Notes: generated from the sequence alone by a model not told the origin. A DNA stretch of 64,000 nucleotides from Cellulomonas dongxiuzhuiae (GCF_018623035.1 NZ_CP076023.1:2852001-2916000); one strand, 5' to 3'; positions 1 to 9,779 are shown, numbered from the stretch's first letter. Program-made: numbers and translations.

Positions 1-176
1 GGTGCACCCGACACCTCGACCTCGCGGGTCACCGCACCGTCCGCCACGTCGCTCGACGCCGTGGGCGTCGCGCCCGTCCCCGTCGTCGAGGGGGCCGGAC
101 CGGGGTCGTCACCCGTGCAGCCGACGAGGAACAGTGCGAGGACGGCGGTGAGGGCCGGCAGGGTCACGCGGTGCAC
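1..176 (-). CDS. Secreted lipoprotein, N-terminal fragment (cut by window edge)
   Basis: Only the first ~58 residues lie in the window. The GTG start at 176 follows a clear ribosome-binding site (GAAGGAG, plus-strand 182-188). The N-terminus is a lipoprotein signal with lipobox LVGC (Cys20), so the mature protein should be lipid-anchored on the outer face of the membrane. A Gly/Pro/Thr/Ser-rich linker (GDDPGPAPSTTGTG) follows. The functional domain lies beyond the edge, so no role can be assigned. It is downstream of the Flp pilin gene on the same strand, behind a strong hairpin at 201-237, and is probably a pilus-locus accessory protein. Confidence 0.7.
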   Translation of the reverse strand, partial: MHRVTLPALTAVLALFLVGCTGDDPGPAPSTTGTGATPTASSDVADGAVTREVEVSGA

Positions 177-200
177 TCGGGCTCCTTCGGGTGGAGATGG

Positions 201-237
201 GACCGGGCCGGGCGCTCTGGTGGCGCCCGGCCCGGTC
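201..237 (-). terminator. Strong hairpin between flp pilin and lipoprotein
   Basis: A perfect 15-bp inverted repeat (GACCGGGCCGGGCGC and its complement, loop 216-222) lies between the pilin stop (282) and the lipoprotein start (176). There is no U-tract, as is common in high-GC actinobacteria. It probably terminates or attenuates the pilin transcript, or protects its 3' end. Confidence 0.65.
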
Positions 238-281
238 ACCGTGGTGTCGTCGTCCCCCGCGCTGCGGGGTGCGACGCCAGG

Positions 282-512
282 TCAGATGGTGGAGATCGCG
301 GTCTTGATGCGGTTGATCAGCGTGGTGCCGAGGTCCGAGGACGTCGCGGCGGCGATGACGAGGCCGACGATGATCACGACGGCGACGATGATACCGACGT
401 ACTCGACCGAGCCCTGGCCGCGGTCGTCGTTGCGGACCTTGTCGAACAGGCCGGTGACTGCGCCGGCGACAGCGATGCGGGCGGCAAGGGCGTGACGGGT
501 GATGTTGTCCAC
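282..512 (-). CDS. flp: Flp/Fap-type IVb pilin
   Basis: A 76-residue major pilin of a Tad (tight adherence) pilus. The start is the GTG at 512, behind an AAGGAG site; a longer upstream reading is possible but would add non-pilin sequence. Residues 1-32 form the leader, ending ..DDRG. Cleavage after Gly32 would leave QGSVEY, with the conserved Glu at +5 and Tyr at +6 of the mature 44-residue pilin. One hydrophobic helix (about 39-56) follows and would form the filament core. The prepilin peptidase that cuts it (TadV/CpaA) is not in the window. It is the last structural gene of the locus, and a 61-bp gap to the response regulator plus its own ribosome-binding site allow separate, higher expression. 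Confidence 0.93.
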   Translation of the reverse strand: MDNITRHALAARIAVAGAVTGLFDKVRNDDRGQGSVEYVGIIVAVVIIVGLVIAAATSSDLGTTLINRIKTAISTI

Positions 513-573
513 GATGGCTCTCCTTGGGAGGAGGGGCTCTGCGCCCCGGCTGGTCGGCTTGACGTGGACAACG

Positions 574-1266
574 CTACGGACGGGGCACCTGCCCAGCGAC
601 CGGCCCAGGACCCATCCCGGTCCCAATCCTCGCTGGGCCCGCGGGCCCAGTGCCGAGCCACATGGCGATGGCCTGCGCGCGGTTGGTCACCCCCAGCTTC
701 GAGAAGATCCGGTTGATGTGGTTCTTGACCGTCTTCTCGCTGAGGAACAGCTGGCGGGCGATCTGGGTGTTCGTGAGCCCCTGGCTGACGACGTCCATGA
801 TCTCCGCCTCGCGCTCCGACAGCCCGGAGCGGACGGCCGGACCGCCCGACATCGGCGCGGGCGAGGCGGGCACGGGTGCGGCCCACGGCTCGAAGCCCGA
901 CATCACCCGGCCCCCGGCGAGGCACGTGCGGATGGCTGCCCCGATGCCCTGCGGGTCGAGGGACCCGTGGACGATGTAGCCGGACGCGCCGTTGCGCATG
1001 GCCTCCGCGACGGAGCCCATGTCGTCGGTGTTGGTCAGCATCAGCACGATCGCGTGCGGGACGATGTCGACCAGGGCGCTGAGCCCGTCGCGCTCGGGCA
1101 TCCGGACGTCGAGCAGGACGACGTCGACGTCGCCCTCCTGCACCCGCGCGACCGCGAGCGCGCCGTTCGCCGCCTCGACGACCTCCTCGACGTCGGGCAG
1201 CTCCTCGAGCGCGGCGCGGACCCCCAGCCGGATGAGACCGTTGTCGTCTGCCACCAGGACCCTCAC
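574..1266 (-). CDS. LuxR/NarL-family response regulator of the tad locus
   Basis: 230 residues. The receiver domain (about 1-120) has the acidic pair D7-D8 and phospho-acceptor D53 (VVLLDVRMPERDG). The C-terminal LuxR helix-turn-helix (about 150-215) contains LSEREAEIMDVV and LSEKTVKNHINRIFSKL. The receiver Lys normally found in GYLLKD is replaced by His (GYIVHG), so phosphorylation-coupled switching may be altered. The GTG start (1266) overlaps the kinase stop by 4 bp and follows GGAGGTG, so the pair is translationally coupled. Its position inside the pilus locus suggests it controls the flp/tad genes; the DNA target is unknown. Confidence 0.92.
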   Translation of the reverse strand: MRVLVADDNGLIRLGVRAALEELPDVEEVVEAANGALAVARVQEGDVDVVLLDVRMPERDGLSALVDIVPHAIVLMLTNTDDMGSVAEAMRNGASGYIVHGSLDPQGIGAAIRTCLAGGRVMSGFEPWAAPVPASPAPMSGGPAVRSGLSEREAEIMDVVSQGLTNTQIARQLFLSEKTVKNHINRIFSKLGVTNRAQAIAMWLGTGPAGPARIGTGMGPGPVAGQVPRP

Positions 1267-2501
1267 GGCACCTCCACCTCTGCACCGACCGCCCCGTCCG
1301 GGGCGACCTCCTCCACGTCGAGGTCCGTGCGGAGCACGACCTCGGTCCGCAGCCCGCCGCCGGGCGGCGTGCTGCGTCGTACGGAACCCGCGCGCTCCTG
1401 CGCGCGCTCGTCGATGCCGCGCAGCCCGTAGTGGCCGGCGTCGTCCGCGGGGACGTGCTCGAGGTCCGGGATCCCCCGGCCGTCGTCGACGACGACGAGC
1501 CGGACGGTGTCGCCGGCCAGCTCGACGACGACGTCGACGCGCCGCGCCGCCGCGTGCCGGCGGACGTTCTCCAGCAGCTCGAGCAGGATCGCGCGCAGGT
1601 CGGACGACACGGGGGCGGGGATGTCCTCGACGGCCGGGGCCACCCGCACGGACGTGCGCACGCCCGTGCGCTCCGACCAGTCCACCACCGTCGCGGTCAG
1701 CTCCTCGACCGGGCTCATCTCGGCACGCCGCAGCTCGCCCAGGGCGACGCGGGTGTGCGTGTGCGCGGTGGCGCACGACTCCGCCAGGCGGCGGGCCAGG
1801 GTCAGCGTGCGCGGGTCGGCACCGTCGCGCACCAAGCGGTCGACGAGGGTGCGGCCGAGCATGGTGGCACCGGCCAGGTCGCCCGCGACCGTGTCGTGCA
1901 GCTCGCGGGCGATGCGCACCCGCTCGAGCGTGGCGGCGCGGCGCAGCTCGCCGGTCGCCGCACGACGTGCCGCCGCCTCCTGCGCCCGCAGGGCGGCGCC
2001 CAGGGCGTTGCCCGCCCACGCCATCGCGAGCACGCCGACGGCGCCCGTGGCGACGACCAGCCAGCTCAGGCCGTCCGACGACGTCCCCTGCGCCCCCAGC
2101 AGGGCCATCGCGATGGGCGTCGCCATGAACAGCGCCAGCCGGGTCCCGACGATCGCGGCGAACAGCGCGACGGTCGCCGCGGCGTAGATCATCATCAGCT
2201 CGCCGGGCAGCAGCACGAGCAGCACCACGGTGACGACCAGGTCGCAGGCGAGCAGGATGCCCGACCGCGAGAACAGCTCCCCGCGCTGCTCCCACGAGCG
2301 GGCGGGCATCACCGAGAACAGCATCGCCAGGACGGCGATCCCGGCACCGAGCAGGCCGATGCCGCCCTTGACGACGCCCGAGACGATGCACACGACGAGG
2401 ACCGCGAGGCGGACCTCGCTCAGGAGCCGGACGACCCGCCCGATCGCCAGGTGGTCGGCACGGTCGGTGGTGGCCGCCGGCGAGCCGTCAGAGGATGTCA
2501 C
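1263..2501 (-). CDS. NarL-type sensor histidine kinase
   Basis: 412 residues. The N-terminal half (about 25-165) has several hydrophobic segments that form a membrane sensor with little extracellular sequence. The HisKA_3 dimerisation box RELHDTVAGDL carries phospho-accepting His202. The HATPase region has the N-box (LLENVRRHA, about 310-318), DDGRGI (339-344) and GHYGLRGI (356-363). The GTG start (2501) lies 14 bp inside the end of tadC, so expression is coupled to the pilus operon. The partner is the following response regulator. The signal sensed is not evident. Confidence 0.92.
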   Translation of the reverse strand: MTSSDGSPAATTDRADHLAIGRVVRLLSEVRLAVLVVCIVSGVVKGGIGLLGAGIAVLAMLFSVMPARSWEQRGELFSRSGILLACDLVVTVVLLVLLPGELMMIYAAATVALFAAIVGTRLALFMATPIAMALLGAQGTSSDGLSWLVVATGAVGVLAMAWAGNALGAALRAQEAAARRAATGELRRAATLERVRIARELHDTVAGDLAGATMLGRTLVDRLVRDGADPRTLTLARRLAESCATAHTHTRVALGELRRAEMSPVEELTATVVDWSERTGVRTSVRVAPAVEDIPAPVSSDLRAILLELLENVRRHAAARRVDVVVELAGDTVRLVVVDDGRGIPDLEHVPADDAGHYGLRGIDERAQERAGSVRRSTPPGGGLRTEVVLRTDLDVEEVAPDGAVGAEVEVP

Positions 2502-3369
2502 GGAAGGTGTCCATGTTCGCCAGGAGCACGGACGCGACGATGAGCAGCAGCGCGCCCGGCACGATGGTCATCGTCACGACCAGCGAGACCTTGGGTGCCG
2601 CCTTCGCCGCGGCCTGGCGGACGCGCTGCGCATGGTCCTTGCGGACGTCGGACGCGATGTCGTCGAGCGCGCTCGCGAGCGGCACGCCGAGCTCCTCGGC
2701 CTGCAGCAGCGCCGTGACGAACGCGGCCACACCCTCCGACCGCGTCCGCTCGCGCATGGCCACGAACGCCTGGCGACGGCTCACGCCGACGCTCATCTCC
2801 TGCAGCGACGTCCGCATCTCCTGCGCGAGGGGCCCGTCGTGGAACTCGCACACGCGCTCGACGGCCTGCCGGAAGCCGAGACCCGCCTTCACGGTCACGC
2901 CCAGCACGTCGAGGAAGTCCGGCAGCTCGGACTCGATCTGCGCCTGGCGGCGCGAGCCGGCCGTCGTCAGCCACAGCCGCATCCACCCCGCGAGCAGGCC
3001 GAACATCATGACCCCGATCAGCGGCTGCCCGAGGATCGCGAACAGCACCAGCACGGCGACGCCGATGACCACGAACGCCGCCTGGCGCCGCAGGTACACC
3101 GTGAGCGTCACACCGTCGGGCCGTCCGGCCCGCCGGATGGCCTCCTCGAGCCGGCGGAGCCGCACCGAGCCGTAGAGCCGCATCGTGAGGCCGAGGAACC
3201 GCGTGCCGAGCCGGTCGAGCAGCGGGCCGAGGCCCTTCTCGCGCTCGACCGCCACGGCGGTGCGCATCTGCTCCTCGACGTCCTCGAGCCCCGTCGTCCG
3301 GAGCATGCGCAGGCCGGAGATGCCCACCACCGTGAGCACGGCGGCCGCGAGGGCCAGCAGGAGGCCCAT
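2488..3369 (-). CDS. tadC: TadC-type inner-membrane platform protein (T2SS F family)
   Basis: 293 residues with a hydrophobic N-terminus, central paired membrane segments (about 110-150) and C-terminal segments around 255-290. The cytoplasmic region between them has the T2SSF pattern (LPDFLDVLGVTVKAGLGF, QAEELGVPLASALDDIA). With TadB it forms the membrane platform on which the CpaF ATPase drives Flp pilus assembly. It starts one base from the TadB stop and its end overlaps the histidine kinase start. Length and position, immediately after tadB, are typical of tadC. Confidence 0.9.
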   Translation of the reverse strand: MGLLLALAAAVLTVVGISGLRMLRTTGLEDVEEQMRTAVAVEREKGLGPLLDRLGTRFLGLTMRLYGSVRLRRLEEAIRRAGRPDGVTLTVYLRRQAAFVVIGVAVLVLFAILGQPLIGVMMFGLLAGWMRLWLTTAGSRRQAQIESELPDFLDVLGVTVKAGLGFRQAVERVCEFHDGPLAQEMRTSLQEMSVGVSRRQAFVAMRERTRSEGVAAFVTALLQAEELGVPLASALDDIASDVRKDHAQRVRQAAAKAAPKVSLVVTMTIVPGALLLIVASVLLANMDTFRDIL

Positions 3370-4288
3370 CAGAGCTTGACCTTCGTGATCTGCCGGATCA
3401 GGACGAAGCCGACGGCGAACATGATGGCGGCCAGCACGACCGTGATCTGCCCGGGCAGGGTGCGGAGCATGGTGTCCAGCGCCCCCGGCTGCAGCATGTT
3501 CATCACCACGACGGCGAACGCGCCGATGCCCGCCACCGCGTACCCGGAGAAGGTCGCGCCCGCGGTCGCGGTCGTGATCTCGCGCCGCAGCTGACGCCGC
3601 TCGTCCAGGGTCGTCGCGATGTTCTGCAGCGCCGAGACGAGCGCACCGCCGGCCTTGGCCTGGATGACGAGGGTCTGGACGAGGACGACCAGCTCGCGCG
3701 ACGGCAGGCGCTCCGCGAGGTGGCCGAGGGCGCCCTGGAGGCTCTGCCCGATGGCCAGCTCGGAGGCGACCTGCTGCAGCTCGCTGCTCGCCGGCTCGTC
3801 CATCTCCCGCGCGGCGAGCTCGATCGAGCGGCGGACGCCCAGACCGGCCTGCGCGCCATTCGCGAGGAGCCGCGCCATCTCCGGCAGCTGCCCGATGAAC
3901 TTCTCGACACGTGCCTGACGTCGCTGCTCGAGCCAGCGGCGGAACGCGACCACGACGAGCCCGCCGGCGAGCACGGCCGCGACGCGACCGGCGACCGGCA
4001 GCACGAGCAGCGCCGCGGCCAGCGCGGAGGCGCCCACGAGCAGCAGCACCAGCGACGGCGACCGCGCGCCCAGGCCCGAGCCCGCCAGCAGCGACGAGAA
4101 GCGCATGCCCGGTCTGGTCGTGCGCAGCGCGGCGTCGATCCGGTCGAACGGCCCGCTGCGCGTGGAGTCGGACGCCTCGACGGCCGACAGCAGCCGCCGG
4201 CGGTGCGCGGCGTCCTCCTGCAGGACCGACACCGTGACGACCAGCAGCACCAGCGTCACGAAGAGCAGCGCGGCGATGATGATCGGAC

Positions 4289-4292
<4 letters not shown>
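3369..4292 (-). CDS. tadB: TadB-type inner-membrane platform protein (T2SS F family)
   Basis: 307 residues. There is a membrane helix at the N-terminus, a helical pair around 75-110 and a C-terminal pair (about 245-300). The T2SSF core includes LPEMARLLANGAQAGLGV and VLVQTLVIQAKAGGALVSALQNIA. It pairs with TadC as the platform for pilus extension. Its start (4292) overlaps the cpaF stop as ATGA, indicating translational coupling. The order cpaF-tadB-tadC matches canonical tad loci. Confidence 0.9.
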
Positions 4293-5590
<1,298 letters not shown>

Positions 5591-5593
5591 GGG

Positions 5594-5959
5594 TCAGCCC
5601 CTCGGCAGGATGGCGTCGCGCGTCACGACGAAGCTCGACGACGTGACCCCGCGCAGCAGCACCGGCACGCGGACCCGCACCTCCACGCGGTACGCGTCGG
5701 ACGGCGTGGTGAGCGAGATCGACTCGACGGTGGCCCAGTGGGGCAGGGCGCGGCGCACCTCGTGGTCCACGTCGCGGCCGAGCGACGCGGCGCGCGCACC
5801 GTCACGGGCGGCCTGCTGCGCGGCGGAGGTGACCTGCGTGAGGAACACCCCCTGCACGCACACGAGCGCGATCATGGCGAGCACGAACACGTAGCTGACG
5901 AGCTCGATCGACGTCAGCCCCGCGTCCCGGGGGCGGGTGGTGACCTCGCGGGCGCCCAT
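5594..5959 (-). CDS. TadE-like pseudopilin
   Basis: 121 residues with start ATG at 5959; it shares one base with the upstream gene's stop. The N-terminus RPRDAGLTSIELV has a prepilin-like site: cleavage after Gly14 puts Glu19 at +5. A single hydrophobic helix (about 20-40) follows, then QQAARDGARAAS and a small beta-rich periplasmic-side domain. TadE-like minor pilins assist Flp pilus assembly. The partner TadE-like segment is fused to the CpaE gene just upstream. Confidence 0.85.
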   Translation of the reverse strand: MGAREVTTRPRDAGLTSIELVSYVFVLAMIALVCVQGVFLTQVTSAAQQAARDGARAASLGRDVDHEVRRALPHWATVESISLTTPSDAYRVEVRVRVPVLLRGVTSSSFVVTRDAILPRG

Positions 5960-7521
5960 CAGCGTTCCCGCTGCACGGGAACGCTCACGGACGCGGACAT
6001 GTCGAGGCCCGGCACGAGACTGGGCGTGCCGACGCTCACGCGCACGTCGTGCTCGCCGACGGCCACCACGGCACCGTCGCGCCACGGCGCGCCGAGGCGG
6101 TCGAAGCCGTCGTGACGCGCCTGGTCCTGCGCCGAGGGCCCCCACGGGAGCAGCCCGGCGGTCCGTGCCGCCTCGTGCGCGGCGTTGCGCGCCACCAGGT
6201 GCCCGGCACCCCACGCCAGGCCCTGGAAGCACGCGAGCAGCACGAGCAGCGCGACGGCGAACGCGATCGGGAGGTCGATGGCCGCCTGGCCCGCGTCCCC
6301 GCGGCGGGCACGACGCCCGCCGCTGCGCGCCTCGGCGAGGGCCTCGTCGACGGCCTCGTCAACCGTCCCGGCGTCGCCCGCACGCTCGAGCAGGCGGGCG
6401 CCCAGGCGCCCGGCGGCCACGTGCGCCGGCCCGGACGCCTGCGTGACGGTCGCCGTGTTCATGGCGGACTCGAACGCCGTCCCGCCGTCGGGGACGACCG
6501 CGTGGATGGGCGTCTCGACGATCTTGGCGGCGAGCTGCTCCGTCACCTCGTTGCGCCGGTTCTGGCGGTTGAGGACGACCTGGACGGCCGACCGCTGCCG
6601 GACGACCAGCCGCTCCCACATCGCGAGCGTGCGGCGCGCCGAGCGCAGCGCGGGCAGGTCGGGCGTCACGACGAGGAGCGTCGTGTCGGCCTCCTCGAGC
6701 ACGGCGGCCGTGGCCTCGGTCAGGTGCGACCCGACGTCGATGACCGACACGTCGAACTGGAAGCGCAGCGCGTTGATGATGGCGCGCGCGGCGCGCGCGG
6801 TCATCTCCTCCTCGCGCTCGCCGTCGTTCGGGGCCGACAGGAGCCGGATCCCGCCCGGCACGTCGTACGACGTCTCGCGCAGGATGCGTCCCGTCATCTC
6901 CCCCGCGATGTCGACGAGGTCCACGACCGAGCGCCGCGTGTGCACGCCGAGGTAGGCAGCCAGGTCGCCGGACTGCAGGTCGAAGTCCAGGACCCCGACG
7001 GTGCGGGACCCGGCGTACGACTGCGCGAGCAGCAGGCTCAGGACGGACGTCCCCACGCCACCCTTGGCGCCCGCGACGGCGATGACGGTCCCGCCGCGTC
7101 CGCCGGTCGCGTCGGACGAGATCGCGCTGCGTGCCGCACCGACCCACTGCGCGACGGCCTCGAGGCGCGCCACGACCTCCGCGAGGCTGGACGCCCGCGA
7201 GATCACGGACCGCGCGCCCGAGTCCATCGCCGCGGCGAGCTGGTCGGGACCGGTCTGGTCCACGAGCATGACCAGCCCGAGCAGCGGGTTCGCCGCACCG
7301 GTCGAGCGCGCGACGACGAGCCCGCGCCCGCCGTCGAGCTGGTCGTCGATCACCAGCACGTCGACGTCGGGGAAGCGCAGCAGGGCGTCGGGGATCGCCG
7401 ACGCGTCGCGGACGACCTGGGCGAGGGTGATGCCCTCGGCCTCGGCCAGGATCTGGGTGTAGCGCTCGAGGGTGCGTTCGTCCCCGGAGGCGAGCAGGAC
7501 CTTCGTCGACATCGCCGTCAC
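5959..7521 (-). CDS. CpaE/TadZ-type ATPase fused to a TadE-like pseudopilin
   Basis: 520 residues in one open frame. Residues 1-125 are a receiver-like domain (VLVIDDQLDGGRG). Residues 140-375 are a MinD/ParA-type ATPase with deviant Walker A (AGAKGGVGTSV, Lys153) and LDFDLQSGDLAAYLG. In CpaE/TadZ proteins these parts place the Tad machine in the cell. After an Asp/Glu/Ala-rich linker (about 385-400) and the basic GGRRARRGDAG, a TadE-like segment follows (QAAIDLPIAFAVALLVLLACFQG, about 412-434). That puts a membrane helix and an extracytoplasmic tail behind a cytoplasmic ATPase. The GTG start overlaps the cpaB stop; ATG at 7512 is an alternative. Confidence 0.88.
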   Translation of the reverse strand: MTAMSTKVLLASGDERTLERYTQILAEAEGITLAQVVRDASAIPDALLRFPDVDVLVIDDQLDGGRGLVVARSTGAANPLLGLVMLVDQTGPDQLAAAMDSGARSVISRASSLAEVVARLEAVAQWVGAARSAISSDATGGRGGTVIAVAGAKGGVGTSVLSLLLAQSYAGSRTVGVLDFDLQSGDLAAYLGVHTRRSVVDLVDIAGEMTGRILRETSYDVPGGIRLLSAPNDGEREEEMTARAARAIINALRFQFDVSVIDVGSHLTEATAAVLEEADTTLLVVTPDLPALRSARRTLAMWERLVVRQRSAVQVVLNRQNRRNEVTEQLAAKIVETPIHAVVPDGGTAFESAMNTATVTQASGPAHVAAGRLGARLLERAGDAGTVDEAVDEALAEARSGGRRARRGDAGQAAIDLPIAFAVALLVLLACFQGLAWGAGHLVARNAAHEAARTAGLLPWGPSAQDQARHDGFDRLGAPWRDGAVVAVGEHDVRVSVGTPSLVPGLDMSASVSVPVQRER

Positions 7522-8213
7522 CCCACCTGGAAAACGAGCTGGTCGTCGGACAGGACGGCGTCGTCGCCGTCGCCGCGCAGGGCGAGCCGGAGCTTGACGG
7601 AGAAGCTCTCGACGTACGCGAGACGCAGCGCGTCCTGCGAGGTGAGCGCGAACGTCACGGGGACCCCCTGCGTGTTGCCGAAGTTGCCGTTCGCGTCGGA
7701 GGACTCCACCTCGCGCGGGAGGCCGACCTCGAGCACGAGGACGTTGGACACCCAGATCTCGGACCGCGCGGGCACGTCGTCGTCGCCGGCGATCGTGGCG
7801 ACGATGTCGACGTGGTCACCGGGCGCGACCTTGCCGGCCACACCGGTCTCGGCGTCGACGACGATCGCGACCTCCCGGTAGCCCGGCTGCACGCCGGGGC
7901 GCGGCACCAGCATGCCCTCCTGGAGCATGACGCCCTCGGGCAGCGCCGCGGCCGCCACGAGCCCGCTGGTCTGCGCGACGTCGCCGACGGCGGTGCTCGG
8001 CAGCCAGCGCTGCGGCACCTCCACGACGTCGAACATGTCGGGCTCGACGGGCTCGAACGCGTCGACGGCCCGGTTGAGCTGCAGGGCCTGCGTCATCGGT
8101 CCGACGCGCGAGCTGACGTCACCGACGTACACGACGACCGCGAAGAACACCGCGATGGCACCGAGAGCCGTGATGACGAGCAGGAGAGCCCCTCGCCGCT
8201 GGCGCGGGTTCAT
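7518..8213 (-). CDS. CpaB/RcpC-like SAF-domain pilus assembly protein
   Basis: 231 residues. The start ATG at 8213 follows AGGAGG at a spacing of 8. An N-terminal membrane anchor (about 8-30) leads to a SAF-like domain: VEVPQRWLPSTAV, then TSGLVAAAALPEGVMLQEGML, then GKVAPGDHVDIVATI. CpaB/RcpC proteins are periplasmic or wall-side components of Tad pili. It overlaps the upstream gene as ATGA and the downstream cpaE fusion as GTGA, so it sits within one operon. Confidence 0.85.
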   Translation of the reverse strand: MNPRQRRGALLLVITALGAIAVFFAVVVYVGDVSSRVGPMTQALQLNRAVDAFEPVEPDMFDVVEVPQRWLPSTAVGDVAQTSGLVAAAALPEGVMLQEGMLVPRPGVQPGYREVAIVVDAETGVAGKVAPGDHVDIVATIAGDDDVPARSEIWVSNVLVLEVGLPREVESSDANGNFGNTQGVPVTFALTSQDALRLAYVESFSVKLRLALRGDGDDAVLSDDQLVFQVG

Positions 8214-8983
8214 ACATGTCCTCCTGAGTGGACGGGAGCGGCGCCGGAGAGCACCGGGATCTGGCAGAAGACGCACAGGTCGCCGGCGACGTGCCGGCCG
8301 CACGAGGCGCAGCGGTGCGCGGCGGCGACGACGTCCGGACGGACGAGCGCGCCGACGGTCTCCTCGAGCGGGCGCAGCAGCACCGTGGCCTCGAACCACC
8401 GCTTGGCGCCCCAGAAGGCGCCGTCGGTGTCGAGCTGGATCTGCGTCGGGCCCCAGGCAGCGGCGTCGACGTCGCGCACCGGACGCTCGGAGGCGGTCGT
8501 GACCGCCGCGATGCCCACGGGCAGGTCGATCGCGTCGGAGCGCGTCACGGTCTGCGCGGTCCAGTCGACCCGGAACACCGAACCGGGCAGGCGGCTGGCG
8601 AGGTCGAGGGACATCGTCGGCCGGGGCTTGTCGAGCGCGGAGACGGACGAGACGAGCGCCGCGGTCCGCGAGTCGTGCGTGACGGCGGCGAGCAGCGCGG
8701 GCGCCAGGCCGAGCGCGACGGGCGGCAGCATCCGCAGCGCCGCCAGCGCGACGAACGACGCCGTCGGGGGCACCGGGTGGTGCAGCAGACCGAGGCGCTC
8801 ACCACCGAGCACGAGCCGTGCGGCGCGGGCGGCCTCGAGACCGGGCCGGTCGGTGGCGACGACCAGCACGTTCTCGGCGTCACCCAGCTCCAGCAGGCGC
8901 GCCACGACGGACTCGGCGTCGGGTGCCGCGAGGACCGTCCCCTCGGGCACCTGACTCGCAGGGGCCAACGCCAGGACCGTCAC
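8210..8983 (-). CDS. Unknown protein with C-terminal zinc ribbon, first gene of the tad operon
   Basis: 257 residues; I do not recognise the family. It starts at the second of two adjacent GTG codons (8983), 7 bases after GAGGAG. The body is alpha/beta-like and hydrophobic in strands (VLVVATDRPGLEAARAARLVLGG; ALRMLPPVALGLAPALLAAV) with no signal peptide. Near the C-terminus it has two Cys pairs, CASC...CVFC, predicted to bind one zinc. The stop overlaps the cpaB start as ATGA, so it is co-translated with pilus genes. It could be a cytoplasmic adaptor or regulator of pilus assembly; that is inference from position only. Confidence 0.8.
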   Translation of the reverse strand: MTVLALAPASQVPEGTVLAAPDAESVVARLLELGDAENVLVVATDRPGLEAARAARLVLGGERLGLLHHPVPPTASFVALAALRMLPPVALGLAPALLAAVTHDSRTAALVSSVSALDKPRPTMSLDLASRLPGSVFRVDWTAQTVTRSDAIDLPVGIAAVTTASERPVRDVDAAAWGPTQIQLDTDGAFWGAKRWFEATVLLRPLEETVGALVRPDVVAAAHRCASCGRHVAGDLCVFCQIPVLSGAAPVHSGGHV

Positions 8984-9187
8984 GTGCACTCTCCTCGCTC
9001 TGCTCGATCGCCGTCTTCGGGGGTGCGGCACGTCGAGAGTGCCCCACGACCTCGTGCCGAGCACGTCGGGGTGGTCGCGCTCACCCGTCCGGACCCGTGC
9101 CCCGCCGGGACGACAGGGAGGAGTCCGGAGGATAACGTCCGGGTCATCCCGTGCGCGTGCCGCGTCCTGTGGCTGGACGGGCACACT

Positions 9188-9547
9188 GTGCCCGTGGGAC
9201 GACTCCTGGTCGACGGTCGCGACGTCGCCAACCTGATGCTGGCCGACACCTGGGCGCGACGCGCGCGCGGCATGCTCGGCCGACGCCGCCTGCCCGAGGC
9301 CATGTGGTTCGTCGGCGAGGCCTCCGTGCACGGCATGGGGATGACGCAGGCGCTCGACGTCGCGCAGCTCGACGCCGACGGCATCGTGGTCGCGGTGCAC
9401 GTGCTGCGGCCTTTCGGGCTCGTCCCCCCGCGCCGGGGCGCGGTCGACGTGCTCGAGGCGCCGCGGGGCAGCTTCGAGCGCTGGGGCGTGCGGACGGGCA
9501 GCCGTGTGGCGCGCGACGACGGGACCGGGTCCGGCCCGGGAGGCTGA
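9188..9547 (+). CDS. DUF192 family protein
   Basis: 119 residues. The family signature is visible: LADTWARRARGMLGRRRLPEAMWF, then SVHGMGMTQALDVAQLDADGIVV, then VLRPFGLVPPRRGAVDVLEAPRGS. The biochemical role of DUF192 is not established. Two in-frame GTG codons (9188, 9194) are possible starts and neither has a good ribosome-binding site. It diverges from the tad operon across a ~200-bp gap. In actinobacteria such genes often sit beside tad loci, so a link is possible but unproven. Confidence 0.82.
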   Translation: MPVGRLLVDGRDVANLMLADTWARRARGMLGRRRLPEAMWFVGEASVHGMGMTQALDVAQLDADGIVVAVHVLRPFGLVPPRRGAVDVLEAPRGSFERWGVRTGSRVARDDGTGSGPGG

Positions 9548-9779
9548 GGCACCCCCCGATCGTGCCGGGCCGCGGCGCCCGGGTGCAGGGTCCACCGGCT
9601 CACGCCGGACCTGCTTGCACGGCCCCGTCCACCGGCGCATGGGCCCTCGGGCCCAGACCGGCCGAGTTCACCCGCACCGGTGCGCCGTGCACACCCCCGT
9701 CGTCCGTGCGGCGCGCGTTGCGACCGCCCCGGGGAAAACGTCTCGTCGGTGTCAGTACCGCCCCGTAACGTGGACCGAC

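Noticed and set aside
1267..2391. Frame that would extend the tad response regulator N-terminally
   Set aside because: It overlaps the kinase gene in another frame and consists of Arg/Ala-rich sequence; the GTG at 1266 has a good ribosome-binding site.
9640..9655. Short palindrome TGGGCCC-TC-GGGCCCA before the ABC exporter
   Set aside because: 7-bp arms in very GC-rich DNA are expected by chance; no supporting context.
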